DNA of 64,000 nt from Pseudopyrenochaeta lycopersici (Eukaryota; Ascomycota; Dothideomycetes; Pleosporales; Pseudopyrenochaetaceae). Of the stretch, positions 12,862 through 24,845 are shown one piece after another. Location of the stretch: assembly GCA_003313425.1 (NCBI GenBank), contig NHZP01000047.1, positions 124,001-188,000 on the forward strand. Reading direction: 5' to 3'. Numbering within the stretch: the first letter of the stretch is position 1; every line of letters begins with the position of its first letter. Position numbers and translations under genes: made by a program. The notes below the pieces were generated by a model. It worked only from the letters and a program-made list of their open reading frames with translations. It was not told the origin of the DNA and ran no database searches.

Positions 12862-15800
12862 TTAGAAGACGCCACCAGCAACTCTTTCGCGCTCGTAGAA
12901 GACGATGTATGCTTTCTCATTCTGTAGGCGGCTCGTAGGCGCAAGATTGCCGGGATCAAAGTCGGTGATCTTGTCGTCATTGAACGACCGCCAGCATCCG
13001 CGAGACTTGTCCTTGACAAAAGCCGTATAATGGCCGCTGCCAAGGGTGGCACCGATATGCCAGATGACGGCATAAGCGTTGTAGACAAATGGCCCGTTCA
13101 TGGTAGGATCTGATTTGACGCCTACCAGCTGCGCAGGCCCGTCATTAGCCTTTTGCGCTACGAACAATTCCTGTTCCGGCGTCATTGGTGGTTCGACGAA
13201 AGGCCCCATGTCTAATCCTTGGAGCGGGAAGTGAACTGGTGTGCGGACTTTGCGAGCGCTCTCGGTGCGCGACGCGCTGAACCGCTTGAAGTGGATAACC
13301 AACGTATCGGGAGCCCGAGTAATTGTTATCTTCTTGACAGCTTCGCGATCCTTCTTGCATCGCGGACACCGCCAGACCTCATCTCCCGATAACCGTTCTG
13401 CTGAGCAGTACGATCGCAGGCAGTCCCTGACGTCGCACTGGCCCTCGCGGGGTATCTCTACACTGATACTCCAGAATGCCTCATATGTTGTGCTTGTTAT
13501 GCCGCATGTTTGACAAGTAAGCTGTGAAGCATGCTGTCCAGCGAACATGCCGCCGATGACGGACATGTCACGGTGTTGATATCGGCCCCACTCAATCTTC
13601 GCGGCATACTGACGCGGAAACTGCTCGCGCTGCAATTCCTCTTGGTCAGTGAGTGGCTTGAGCGGGGGCTTATTCCAGGTAACGTTAAGATCTTCGTGCA
13701 TGTAGTCGAGCACAAACTCAAGGAACTCTTTGGCGTCCTGTTGCTCGTCGAGGCCCCATTGCGAGTTGAAATGACCACAGATTCGCTGTCCGGAGTTAGC
13801 AATGGGTTCTGGAACATCCTGTGATACTTGCTACTGACCCTGAACGTGCTCGGGCGCACGGAGCTGACGTCGCCCTTGAAAAGATTGGAAAGAAGCGTCG
13901 CATAGGCCTCGGGCAAAATTCCCTTGGTGCCCTTCCAGTTATCGCGTTGGAGATTTTGTTGATATCGCTGACTTAGAAACAAGTCGGAGAGTAACAAGTG
14001 ACCACTCAGGCATTGCACTACCGAATTCATGTAGCATGTCACTCCAAAGTTGAGTAATCCGGTCTTGTGCATCCTGACATTGCTGTAACGTGGCTGAGAG
14101 AGGAAAACGGGAGGTTGGTTGAGGCGGCCTTGTGCAGTGACTTGACGCTCGTGGACGCCGCTGTAGCTGACTCGGGGTACAGACGGAGCTGGTCGAGAAG
14201 GTGCAGCTGGTATAGCTGGCGCAATATACTGATTCGGAACCGGAGGCCTCGACGACGGGTACATCATTGACTGCTCCGGCTCAACATCAGGATACCGTCG
14301 CAGAAACTCCTCGGTCGTGCGGTAGAAGGGCGACTCCGGCCCATCCTCTTCTTCAATGTCTGTAGAGGGCAAGTCTACAGCAGCTCTCCCTTTGCGAGCT
14401 TCCTCCAGCAGCTTCTGCTCCGCCTCAGGGTCCATTGGAATATACTCTCTTCTTCGTCGTGTCTGCAGGTTCACCCTCGACTTTTGTATGGCCGCGACTG
14501 GCCGTCGCTTGGTGCGGGTTCTAGTCTGTCCGCTGTCCACCAAAGCGGCCGTTGTCGACATCCTCAACGCCTGTGATCCTACGAGATCTACCCATGCATC
14601 AAGGCCACCCTTGAGGAGGACAGGTGGGCGCTTTAGAGGCTTCTCGACGTTGAATTCTTGCAAAGTGTCGAATAAGCGCTTGAGAGCAACTTCGCTATCG
14701 GTGCGCTTGTGCCTTTGCAGAAAGTCGATGTCCTTTGTCGACTCATCGTAATAGACTACCACGTCGTACTGGTTGCGCCTGTCAAACATGTCCTGCTCTT
14801 CGTCTGGAGAAATTACTAGTCGCTCGAGAAGCTGCTCAGCAGAGTCGCCGTCTTGCAGTGTTGAGGGCTCTATGCAGATGATGTTGCGCACATAGACATG
14901 GCCGGCATCGAAATCTGCTCGGTCGCGAACATCAATGAGCAGTACATTATACATGCGGAAATAGTCGTAGAGCTTGCTGGCATCAATCTCCAACTCGACC
15001 GACTGACTGATAGACTTTGTCCTCCCAGCAGCATCGCGTAGGCTCTGTTGCGCTGGAAAGTAGGAATCTGGGGCGCCGTTTGCATTTGGTGCATGATTTG
15101 ACAGGCTAGACGAGGCCAAGGAATTGCTACGCCCTCCAGTGCCGTTCATGCTTCTTGGTGTGCTTCGCGGTGGATTGATGCTGGCAGGCATGGAGATGTT
15201 GCGAGCCGGACTGTAGGTGGGACTTGGCTCCTTGGGAAGCGAAGCAGCCAGCTGCGTGTTCAGCGGCATCTTCAGCATTGCGGATGGAGGCAGGCCGCGC
15301 GGGCCCAGTGGTCGAATCGAGGACTGGTAGTCTGCAGGTGACGGCATCTTGACTGACAGATCTTGGCTCGATCGTGCGGAAGCCGTGTCAACTGGTGGGG
15401 CAAAGCCCCGGAGGTTTGCAAATCGCTGGGCAAGATCATTAGCTCCGTCGACAGTGGATACGCTTTGACGGACTGAGCGACCGTGGAGCGATTGGGGTTT
15501 TGGCTGGACTGGCGGCTTCCGGCGTGCAGGATCCACGGGAGCGGCCGGTGCCGTGGTCGGTACGTCGGGTAGCATTAACTCGTCATTTCGTTTTGGCGGT
15601 AGAGTCGGGCCGTTGCGGGCGTCTGGCCGTGCCGATGACACTGGTGAGGTGGGTCTGTGGTGGCTGCCGTTGCGCAGATTGTCGTTTTTGATAATGTCCT
15701 TGATGCGCACAAAGCGCTCTTCGTCCGACTTGATCTCTTTGAGGAGGTCTCGGAACTCACGGTGAGTCTGGCTGCGGCTATTCTCGATCCTCTCGTAGTA

Positions 15801-16213
15801 GTCGGGGTGCCGGGGGATGAGATCGACGACGATTTGGTAGGCGACAATGTAGGCCCAGTAGGCACCAGCTATCGGGGAGCGGTTGCTCAGCAGCCCCTTT
15901 GCGGAATTGAAGTGGTTTCTGCCGAGTTGCAGCAAATGCTTGATCTGTTGGCGTGTTAGCAGCGGTCGAGTATGGGGACGCCATTGCAGTGTACCGAGTG
16001 GTGTCGAAGCGATTCCACCGTCTCCGAGGCCGAGGCGACAATCTCAGCAATGGGTGGATATGGGCGTCCAGGGCGTGCAGGGCTTCGGGGGTCGGCGGCG
16101 CCATCGTCGTCTCTCCAGCCATCTGCGCCGACACCATGGGCGCCGTTTGTGTAGCCGTTCATGGCGGGTGTTGGGGGTGGGCGGTGGGGCGGCAGAGGAG
16201 CAGCAGCACTCAT
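12862..16213 (-). CDS. Doa4-type ubiquitin carboxyl-terminal hydrolase (USP with rhodanese-like domain)
   Basis: Cysteine protease that removes ubiquitin from cargo at the late endosome, recycling ubiquitin before sorting into multivesicular bodies. There are three exons, 16213-15995, 15944-13839 and 13785-12862, giving about 1082 aa. Intron 1 (50 nt) has a perfect TGCTAAC branch site. The Pro-rich head is followed by a helical region (IKHLLQLGRNHFNSAKG, like the USP8 dimerisation domain). A rhodanese-like domain lies at about residues 390-510 (VLLIDVRDRADFDAGHV). A long disordered linker follows, and the USP catalytic domain runs from about 700. The Cys box is LNFGVTCYMNS (Cys about 710) and the His box is GSGHYTAFVKD (His about 1027). 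A Zn knuckle CPRC sits between them, and the QQDAKEFLEFVLDYMHEDLN segment lies in the catalytic fold. It is divergent from vps27, which encodes a partner in the same pathway. Confidence 0.93.
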
Positions 16214-16741
16214 ACTCGCACTCTAGCACTCAGAGGGGTCGTGCATGTTCGGAGTCGAGGGCGAGAGGCGGTGGTTGTGTGTGCGTAATGCGAGACGTGG
16301 GTGAGTGGCAGTGTTATGCCATGTGCGGGGATTTGCTGCAACTCGGGCGGTGGGCAGAAGACGCGGTAGACGGGCGGGCGTATGCGATGGGGAGGGGAGG
16401 GAGGCTGGAGGGCCAGAGTGGGGACGCGGTGAAAAGGAGGGTTTTGGTGTCGAGGGCGAGGTTGCCCCAAGTGCAGGCGACGTCTGGGTGATTGGCAGGG
16501 TTCAAGCATGCGGGATGCGGCTCGTGAACGTCGCCGCCACTCGTCATCATAGGCCAAGCCGCAGCACGTCGGAGAGCTTGCTACCTAAGCACCACCGCCG
16601 CCAGCCCCACGCGCCTGCCATAGCACACACATACACTCAAGGGAGCTGCTACTGGCCTGGAATCCCCTCTTGCCTTGAGACCACTCGTGCACATATTCAG
16701 CACCCCAGAAGGAAGGCCCTCGCCCTTGAGCCGCGCACAGG
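16214..16741. promoter_or_regulatory. Bidirectional promoter, DOA4-like and VPS27
   Basis: This 528-bp stretch between head-to-head genes is GC- and purine-rich on the plus strand. A G-run cluster at 16389-16412 (GGGG-A-GGGG-A-GGG then GGG) is close to a G-quadruplex pattern. Open frames across it follow from low stop-codon density in GC-rich DNA and show no domain. Confidence 0.45.
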
Positions 16742-19278
16742 ATGGCGGGTTGGTTTGGGTCGTCGTCCATCGGCGCGCTCGACGAGCAGATTGAGCGCGC
16801 CACATCGTCGAGTTTGTAGGGGACAGCTCCGTGTTACTGCCGCCTGGGTGTGTAGATGCTGATAGCCTGCCGTTTAGAGAGGACATGCCGCTCAATCTCG
16901 AGATATCCGATGTTATTCGCTCCAAAACAGTGCAGCCTAAAGATGCCATGCGCGCCTTGAAGAGGAGGATAGGCCACAAGAACCCCAACGTCCAGCTGGC
17001 CGCTCTGAATGTATGCACGACATGCCCCTCCCCACACTGTCCCAGCAGCACCCACTAATGCCTCGCCCAGCTCACCGACACGTGCGTGAAGAACGGCGGC
17101 GCCCACTTCATCCAAGAGATCGCCTCGCGCGAGTTCCTCGACAACATGACGTCGCTGCTCAAGGCGCCGCCAACCGTGGCGCCCAACAACGACGTCAAGA
17201 ACAAGATGCTGGAGCTGATCCAGTCGTGGGCAACTGCGGCCGAGGGCCGACTCAACCTGAGCTACATCAACGACGTCTACCGCACCCTGCAGCGCGAAGG
17301 CTACCACTTCCCGCCCAAGGAGCATATTGCGAGTAGCATGCTCGACAGCAGCGCCGTACGCCCTCCCTCTGCACCACCCCTACCCATGCACGCTAACACA
17401 ATGCCCACACAGCCTCCGGAATGGTCCGACTCGGACGTCTGCATGCGATGCCGCACTCCCTTCACCTTCACCAACCGCAAGCACCACTGCCGCAACTGTG
17501 GCAACGTCTTCTGCGGCGCCTGTTCGAGCAAGAGCATCCCGCTCCCCCACCTCGGCATCCTGGAGCCCGTCCGTGTCGACGACGGCTGCCATGCGAAGCT
17601 GACGGACAAGTCTCGAGCACTCCCCGTGCCCCGGGGCTTCGACGCTGCAAAACCTCAAAAGACACTTTACCAAGGCTCCATGGAGCCCCGCAGCGCTCGT
17701 GTAGAGGACAGCTTCGACGCCGACCTGAAGCGCGCGCTGGAGATGAGCCTGGAAGACGCAAAGGCAAACTCCTCGTCCGGCTTCGTGTCACAGTCCCAAT
17801 TGCAGTCGCAATCCAAACCCTCAAACGGGACATCAAAGAAGGAGCCCGAAGAGGAAGAAGATGCCGACCTTGCCGCTGCCATTGCCGCCTCGCTCGCAGA
17901 CATGGAAGAACAGAAGAAAAAATACGCCGCAACCTTCAAGCAACAGGCCGCCAATGCAAACGGGACATCACCCTTCGTCGCACCCAAGAACGACTATGAG
18001 CTCACGCCTGTTGAGGCTGAAAACATCAACCTATTTTCCACTCTCGTAGATCGACTGCAACACCAACCTCCCGGTACCATCTTACGCGAACCCCAGATTC
18101 AGGAGTTGTACGAGAGTATTGGCAAATTAAGACCAAAACTTGCACGCACATATGGCGAGACTATGAGCAAGCATGGTAAGTCCATTTCATCATGTGCGAC
18201 AGCGCCATTCCTAACTCGCATAGATACACTGCTTGACCTCCACGCCAAGCTTTCCACCGTAGTGCGATACTACGATCGAATGCTCGAGGAGAGACTGTCC
18301 AGTACATACAACCAAGCTAACGCCATGTACGGGCTTCCTGCTCCCACACAACGGCCCGCGTCCAACCTCTATCCCAGCATACAGTCTGGCGCACCCGACG
18401 GTCCTGCCGGTGAGAACTACTACACCGGCAACGCGGCTCCTTCAGATGCCTATGGGAGACCTCAATCTTACTACGGAGGCGGGCATCAGTCAGCGCCGCA
18501 ACAGCCATATGCTCATTTTGACAAGCGAGCAACTGCACCGCCGCAGTCATACGCCCCACCTCAAGAACAGTACCAGCAACAGCAACCCCAACAACCATCA
18601 CAGCCTTACCCAAATCTGGGTTCATATAGTGGGGGGTCTGCACCACAACAATCATCACCCAGCGTCACCTATCAGAAAACTGCGTCACCACAACTCCAGC
18701 GTTCCGTATCCCATCAACAGTATCCTCCGCAACCTACCTCAGCCTATCCACCCCAAGCACCTCCGTCGACTGCATCAGATGCCGAGAGCGCAAACTTTTA
18801 TTACGGTGACAACAATGTAGCGCAACCGTCACAGCCACCCATACAGCGTTCGCAAAGTTTCGCTTCCCAGCCATCACAACAGCCGGCGCCTCCTTCACCA
18901 CAAGCATACAATCGAGCCCCGCCTCAACAGACACCCCTCTCGCCACCCGCGCAACCCGCTGGCGCATGGCAGAACCCTCCGTATCCGAGGCAGGACCAGC
19001 CACCCAACTGGCAGCAGCAGGACCAGAACCAAAATGCACAACAACAGCCTGCTCCACCGCACCAGCAATCACGGCAACCTCAACCACAGCAACCAGCACC
19101 TCCACAACAACAGTACTGGCAACAGCAGCAACAAGCGCCGCAACAGCAGCAAAGTTCAGCTTGGCAGCCGGCGCCGTATGCAGCCGGCGGCTATGGACCA
19201 GAGAGCTTCCCATCTGCGCCCCAGCATCAGTTACCGGTGCAGCAGAAAGTGGTTGATGAGCCGCTAATTGATTTGTAA
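16742..19278 (+). CDS. vps27: Vps27-like ESCRT-0 subunit (VHS-FYVE-UIM)
   Basis: Endosomal sorting adaptor that binds PI3P and ubiquitinated cargo and recruits ESCRT-I. There are five exons, 16742-16815, 16878-17010, 17071-17355, 17413-18175 and 18224-19278, giving 769 aa. The start gives MAGWFGSSS, followed by a VHS domain (about 10-150; [19 protein letters not shown]). A FYVE finger lies at about 167-225 ([25 protein letters not shown]). Two UIMs follow, about 266-282 ([13 protein letters not shown]) and about 312-328 ([13 protein letters not shown]). A helical GAT-like region lies around 340-450, and the last 300 residues are a Gln/Pro-rich disordered tail. Where FYVE domains normally end in VCDGC, this one reads VDDGC, so the seventh zinc ligand position is Asp. 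Intron 3 is 57 nt, in frame and stop-free. Confidence 0.95.
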
Positions 19279-20104
19279 TCTACTTACCATTCATTATTGC
19301 GAGGGAGGATAAGGCTGCAAGGCAGCTGGAACGGGGGAATGATGAAGCACATGGTGCCGAAACCTGTAATTTGCATCTCATGGCGCTGAGGTCGCGATTG
19401 TAGACAAAATAATACTTCTTCTACAGTGGTGCAGATCATATTTTCAGTCTGCATGTAAACAACTGGACAAATTCAAACTTCCTGAATGCTGACACTATGA
19501 CAATGCTTTGAACATTTCGATTCCCTTTTCTATACACACAATATGCCAATCCGGCGTATCTACTTGTATGTTGCAAACAATCCTATTCCTGTTCCCGTTC
19601 CCAAATTTGACGTACCATAGAATATGCAGATGAAGAAGCCAATAAAAACAAACAGGCCAACAGCAAAGTACAATCCTCAAGCCCGTCAACAAGCGCAAGC
19701 GAGGGTATGGGTATAAAAGACAAAAACGTATGGTCGAAGCGAAGGGTGCTATGTGATGCCGAGGCCTGCAATTAATAGTAACAAACAACACCGAGAACCC
19801 CGAACATGCTATGAGGACTGAGTCCTTTGTAACGCCATATATAAGCTCCCGCCCGTTTGAAGAACAATCAGTTTGCGCGCTATGTTTTTAGAATTATGTA
19901 AAGGCCGTTACATGTGATGTGTCGTGACGAGATGTGTCGAATACCGCGATCAAGGTTGAACAGGGGTAAGGTCGGTGGCCAAGCATTGTGCGATTAAACT
20001 AGACGTGACGAAGCCATCGGATCACAGCAACGGACGCTTGACATGGCGACCTTCATTCAGCGCCGTCTGATTTGATGACGTGAACGTTGGGGCCTGGCTC
20101 GAGC
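19279..20104. other. Convergent intergenic
   Basis: This 826-bp stretch lies between the vps27 (+) and glycosyltransferase (-) stops. It is AT-richer than its flanks and holds only short, unsupported frames. Probably two 3' UTRs. Confidence 0.5.
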
Positions 20105-22187
20105 TCATACGAATTCAGGCCAATGATTGTACGGCATCAGACTGGGCCCAGTCCACTTCTCGCCATAAGGATTTGTGCGCTCGCCAGCGAAGAAGCCATC
20201 CTGAGCGTGTTGGAGGACGGAGATCCATGATGAAGGTTCGGGATGTTTGAGCCACTATGACGTCTGTCAGTCTCTTGATGTCTATTGGCTGCGGCATGGT
20301 TGGAGATTTATCCACGCGGCCCAACCACGCTAACCACAAGCTAGCGCGAGAGGGTGTGCGATCGAAAGCGGGGAGAAATTTCAACAGTGGGGAGAAGAGA
20401 TCGAAGAGCTATGGGGAAAGTAAACTTACCTGATTATGAATATGATAGGTCCAGGATCCTTTAAAGAAGTTCTCCAGCGTGCGATTATTGGGAGGGAATT
20501 TGTCTTCAGAGAGAATATAGTTAGACACAACACCGGCCTTGCGAAGCTCAACCTCCTCGTCTACTGTTGCTTGAAACGAATCGGCGTGCGTTGCCTTATC
20601 ATTAGGCTTGGAAGATGGCGCGGCTGCAGAGCTAGCCACATTTTCTTCGTGTTCCGGCTTGGTTTCTGCGGCATCGATGCGCATCTTCAGCTCCTTGCTC
20701 TGTGCTTTCTCTAAGCTGACAGCCTCGAGCTGTGGGCCAGTGTAGCTCTCCCACTCATCTCTGATTGCGCCAGTCTTGCCCTTGAACACCGCACCGTAGT
20801 CTCGTAGACAAGGCACTGTGCATCGTCCTTCGCGATCCCAGTTGAACTCGGTCCAGATGGGATCAAAAGCGGCAGTCTCGAACATGAGGAACTCCTGGTC
20901 GCGTCCGTCTTTCCATGCCATGCGACCGAGAACTCGTGGGTGGAAGTTAACGCCCATGCGGATGCCGCCGTATAATAGATATGACGAAAGAGACGAGTTG
21001 GCGGAGAGCGACATAATGGCTGTGTTGTAGTCGCCAGGGTGGGGATGTGCACCCCATCGCTCGGCGAAGGCATGCTCTTTGGGCAACAGCAATGGTCTCA
21101 TATCCCTAAGCATGAGCACATCCATATCAAAGTAGGCGCCACCATAGATGTGCAGAACAATGAATCGTACAGCATCTGAGACGGCCACTGGAAGGAAAGT
21201 CATTTGCTTGGGAGTCAAGACAAGCCATTGTTGGCCGTCTTTGTCTTCGACGATGTTTTCGGCTACAGCTTTCTCGCCCTTTGCATCAGGAGCTCCAGGC
21301 TTGTTGTAGTAATCGAAACCATTCTTGTCCTCGTCATCAGTAGCGAGCGGGATGCGGCTCGGAAAGTTCCATGCTTTGACAACAATGTCGCCTCGCTCAA
21401 CCAAGTGAAGAAAGCGAGCAAAAAGGGCATCCTTGTTCAACATATTGTAAACAGCATTAGGGTTGCGGTCGCTGTCAAGCCACAGCCAGAGGCGCGAGCA
21501 TGCAAGGTTTTGAGTGTACAGATAACTCTTAATGAAGACCTCGACTCGCCAGGTTGCAGGACCAGTCCAGTAAACGTGGTATGGAATGATGGGCCCAGGA
21601 CATGTTCCAATGCTCGAGCCATTCGCCGCGACCGCGTCTGATAGATGGGGGTAACTCTTTAGGGTCTTGCCGTGGCCATCCGCATCGATGTAGTCAGCCT
21701 TGCGGGGATCCTGGGCACTCGCTCGCTCGGCCGCTGCCGGCAAATGGTAATAACGGTCTTGCTCTTCAGCGAAGAACTTCAGACAGTCGAAGGGCCTCCT
21801 CATTTTCTCTAGTCCAGCATAAGTACCTCTACATTCTTCCACCAACATGTGCATGTCAGCCTCGGTGTCGACATGGGGGCGAGGCCCCATGTAGTCGTCT
21901 CTATTCTTGACAGCGGTGACAGGGCGATTGAAGACATTGGCGTGTGGGTTGATGGTAACCGTCTTCGAGGTACCGGCAAACTTGACCTGGACTCCTGACT
22001 TTGTCGTCTTAACCAACTCGGTTGGGCCAGTTTTGTCCAGGAAGGCGGGAATTCCCAGCTTTCCTTTGGCAGCGCTGGGGTCGCTCACGAGGTTTATTAT
22101 GCCAAAGATGGCCGCGTACAGCAAGGCCGCCAGGACAAGATTCTTCAACAGTGTGGCAACTGCCCTCAGCTTAGATCCTTCCACCAT
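20105..22187 (-). CDS. Type II membrane glycosyltransferase, GT32/DXD family
   Basis: Predicted Golgi glycosyltransferase using a nucleotide sugar. There are two exons, 22187-20430 and 20254-20105, giving 635 aa, joined by a 175-nt GT-AG intron (20429-20255). The last exon adds 49 residues (from WLKHPEPSSW to NHWPEFV), which an ORF-only call would miss. I start at the ATG in the good context AAAATGG at 22187. Upstream in-frame codons exist but lie before this Kozak-like start. One N-terminal hydrophobic anchor lies at about 15-36 (LVLAALLYAAIFGIINLV). The catalytic part has HVYWTGPATWRVE and the acidic metal-binding motif GGAYFDMDVLMLRD (DXD). The family includes Och1-like mannosyltransferases and other sugar transferases, so donor and acceptor are unknown. 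Confidence 0.82.
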
Positions 22188-23037
22188 TTTCGATAAGCTC
22201 ACGGGGCAGACCCGTAGCTGCTTCCTCACAAAGGCTACCGAAGAGAAGCCAGTATTACGGTTTTGTAGTCGCTTCGATACGAGAGTGTGCCGTGGTCGAG
22301 GAGAATACGCAGGGGTGAAATAGAGGGTGATTGCACAAGGCTGCACGCCGCCGCAGGGCAATATATCGCTGTGGAAGAACAAAAGCTGGATCGTCGTTTC
22401 GTCCAAGGTGAGAAAGACTGGATATTATAACGCGCTATTGGGCTGGGAATGCAGGTGGGTGCATGGAGGCGTCCCCAGATGTGCTTGTGTTTGTGGTGTG
22501 GACCGGCGTACGGGGCTGTGCTTGGTAGGAAGGAGCGGCCGTGGGGGCTGGGCTGTTCAGAGGCACAGTGAGAACGCAACACGAGCAAAGGAGAAGTGGG
22601 GAAGACTGGGTTCGCACTGGGATCAAGGAAAGAGAAAACACAGAGAATCAACGACGTAGGGAGCGGAGCGGCGTAGAAAATGGAAATCAGGCTTGCGGGA
22701 CACTTGATTCGGGGTTGAGGACCAGGCTAATTTGTTGGCCCACCCGCGCCGCTGGCTGCCCCGAGCATCTTCCCCTGAGCCTCGTTGTACCACAAAGAAA
22801 TAGCCCCGCGACGGTTTTTAGTTAGCGGTATTCAATGTGCAGTGTAGATGCCATGCTTTGACCCTCTCTGCGCCGATGAAACGTCAATTGGGCTCATTGC
22901 GCTAGGGCTTGTGTGCGCCTGCCGCGGTGTCGCATTGTTGCTCTTTTCCTTCTGTCCCGGCACCTCTCAAGGCAACCACTCGCAACCATCACCCGCAAAT
23001 TGTCACCGTCCTCACTCTCCCTGCATACACGCTATTG
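22188..23037. promoter_or_regulatory. Divergent promoter region, glycosyltransferase and hydrolase-fold gene
   Basis: This 850-bp stretch lies between head-to-head genes. The open frames here are continuations or shadows and carry no domain. No specific factor-binding site recognised. Confidence 0.4.
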
Positions 23038-24845
23038 ATGCCGCGCCACCTGCTCGTGAAGGCCTTCACTGCCCCGTCTGTTTCACGACGGGCCTGGTCA
23101 ATTCGTTGCTATTTGGGCGCCCCAAAGACCCTTGCATACTCTGCTGTTACAACTCCACGATGTGAGCAATTCAAAATTTCTTGTCGTTCCAACGGCTTCA
23201 TCACGATTGAGTAAGTGTGCCTCTCCTCGTGGCTCTATAGAGTTGTCAGTCACCGTTCTCTTTGTATTTGTTGTTGGTTGCTTTTGCACCTGATCTGCCG
23301 CGCTGTGGCTGCGCGATGATCTCACAGACCGGATGCCTCGTTTAGTAGCCTTGTCTCGTAACCTGGTACCAACCAATCTCTGTTCTGCCCGACCATCCTC
23401 TGAGACAATCTGGTGAACAACGTGCCGTGTTGCTGTCACAATAATGCCACTTAACCAACTGGACAATCCGCCGATCATGTACTCCCATGCCTGAAGATCG
23501 CATCTCTGCAAAGTTGTTCTAACGGTCTATGCTTAAACCGAAAGCGTCCATGGTATGGCTTTTGGATTGACCAGATTTAGACGCGGCAAGAATCTACACT
23601 AGCAACCTGAACAAATCTACAGAAACTAACTAAACCCTCTCCAGTGTTTTCCATGCTTCAAGTCCGTCTTCACCTATTATCCTGTACCTTCCACCAGGTC
23701 CTGTCCTGCCAGACTGCCTTGAGGAGGAGGAGCGTGTAATTTCCATTCTTCGTGAATCGAGCGGTGCTACTGTTGCTCGCATCAACTATCGTGCCTCGCC
23801 GTCGTATCAATACCCAACGCCTTGCCACGATGTCCTAGCCGGCTTCGATTGGATTCGCGAGAATCTGCTCCGCGATGAGTTTAAGCGGCCATACATGGCA
23901 CGTCTCGGTGTATGTGGAGAACTCGTTGGTGCATCGCTTGCAACCATGCTGGCATTGACCGAAGCTCGTCTCGGAGAGAGTCGTATTGGTGCTGTAGCTG
24001 TTAACAATCCCATCGCTGACTGGGTGTTCCCGGATGCATTGCCATTTGTCAATCCTTCAGAACTCACTGAGCCCGTTGTGGCTGATGAGACTGCATTTCC
24101 AACTGATGAGCATCTGGGGAGCTCAAAGGTCGTAGGAAGGGACGATGACGAAGTCTCAAAACCTGCCCAAAAGCGTCAGAAGCGGGCACCAAAGCTATCG
24201 CCTAAGACGGCGTGGCAGCTTCATGGCGACAATATGGTCCTACCAGCAGTAACGCTCACTGGGGAGCGCGATTCTCTCTTCCGTACACCAGAAGGCTGGT
24301 TCGATCGTTTTGCGTCACCAATTCATTTCTTTCGCTCACCACAAGCGCACCTCGTATCTCGAGAGCGCGAAAACGATTCATCCTCAGAGCAGCCTGACGA
24401 ATCACTTGACATCGAGACTCGGATGCATCTTAATCACTACGCATCCTTCGACAGTATCGTAAAGGCAGTGCCCGTACTGCCTACTTTAACAAGATGCCGA
24501 TCATATGCTCGCGGGTACCCTTCGGCCGGCACGAAACTGGACATACCAGTCTGGAAAATTCTAACAGGTTTACGCAGTCCTCTTTCGGATCAGGCAACAG
24601 AGTTGGCCAAGATGATCAGGCGCAGCATTGCTCGCGACACTCTTAAGTCACACTCTGGCCGTGTACGGTGGCTTGATGTACTTGAAAGAGAAAAGTACGA
24701 AGAGTTCGCAGTTGAGAAAGTCCACTTGACTATGCATCCAGGAATTGGTCTATGGACTCGCCAAGATAATAACCCTGAATGGAGGGCCAGCGTAGAACAG
24801 GCCGGCAATTGGATGAAGAAAAGCTTAGAGCCAGGCTTTACCTGA
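23038..24845 (+). CDS. Alpha/beta-hydrolase-fold protein, serine nucleophile absent
   Basis: Two exons, 23038-23210 and 23645-24845, giving 457 aa. The join gives NGFITID-VFHASSPSSPIILYLPPGP, the start of an alpha/beta-hydrolase core. The N-terminus (MPRHLLVKAFTAPSVSRRAW) is basic, rich in hydroxyl residues and free of acids, so it may be a mitochondrial presequence. The strand/elbow region reads RLGVCGELVGASLATMLAL. Where lipases of this fold have G-x-S-x-G the sequence shows G-E-L-V-G, so either the protein is a non-catalytic family member or another residue acts. A basic, acidic-flanked loop (KRQKRAPK) is inserted near residue 230. The 434-nt intron is unusually long for this window. It has a good donor (GTAAGT) and acceptor (CTCTCCAG after an ACTAAC branch). 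Exact biochemical role unknown. Confidence 0.72.

Noticed and set aside
23280..23420. Possible C/D-box snoRNA in the long intron (a GATGAT-like box and several CTGA)
   Set aside because: The C box is imperfect and I could not pair a terminal stem, so the support is too weak to call.
23098..23511. 137-codon minus-strand frame overlapping intron 1 of the hydrolase-fold gene
   Set aside because: It has a hydrophobic stretch but overlaps exon 1 of a better supported gene, with no homology recognised; kept only as a reason to look at the intron.
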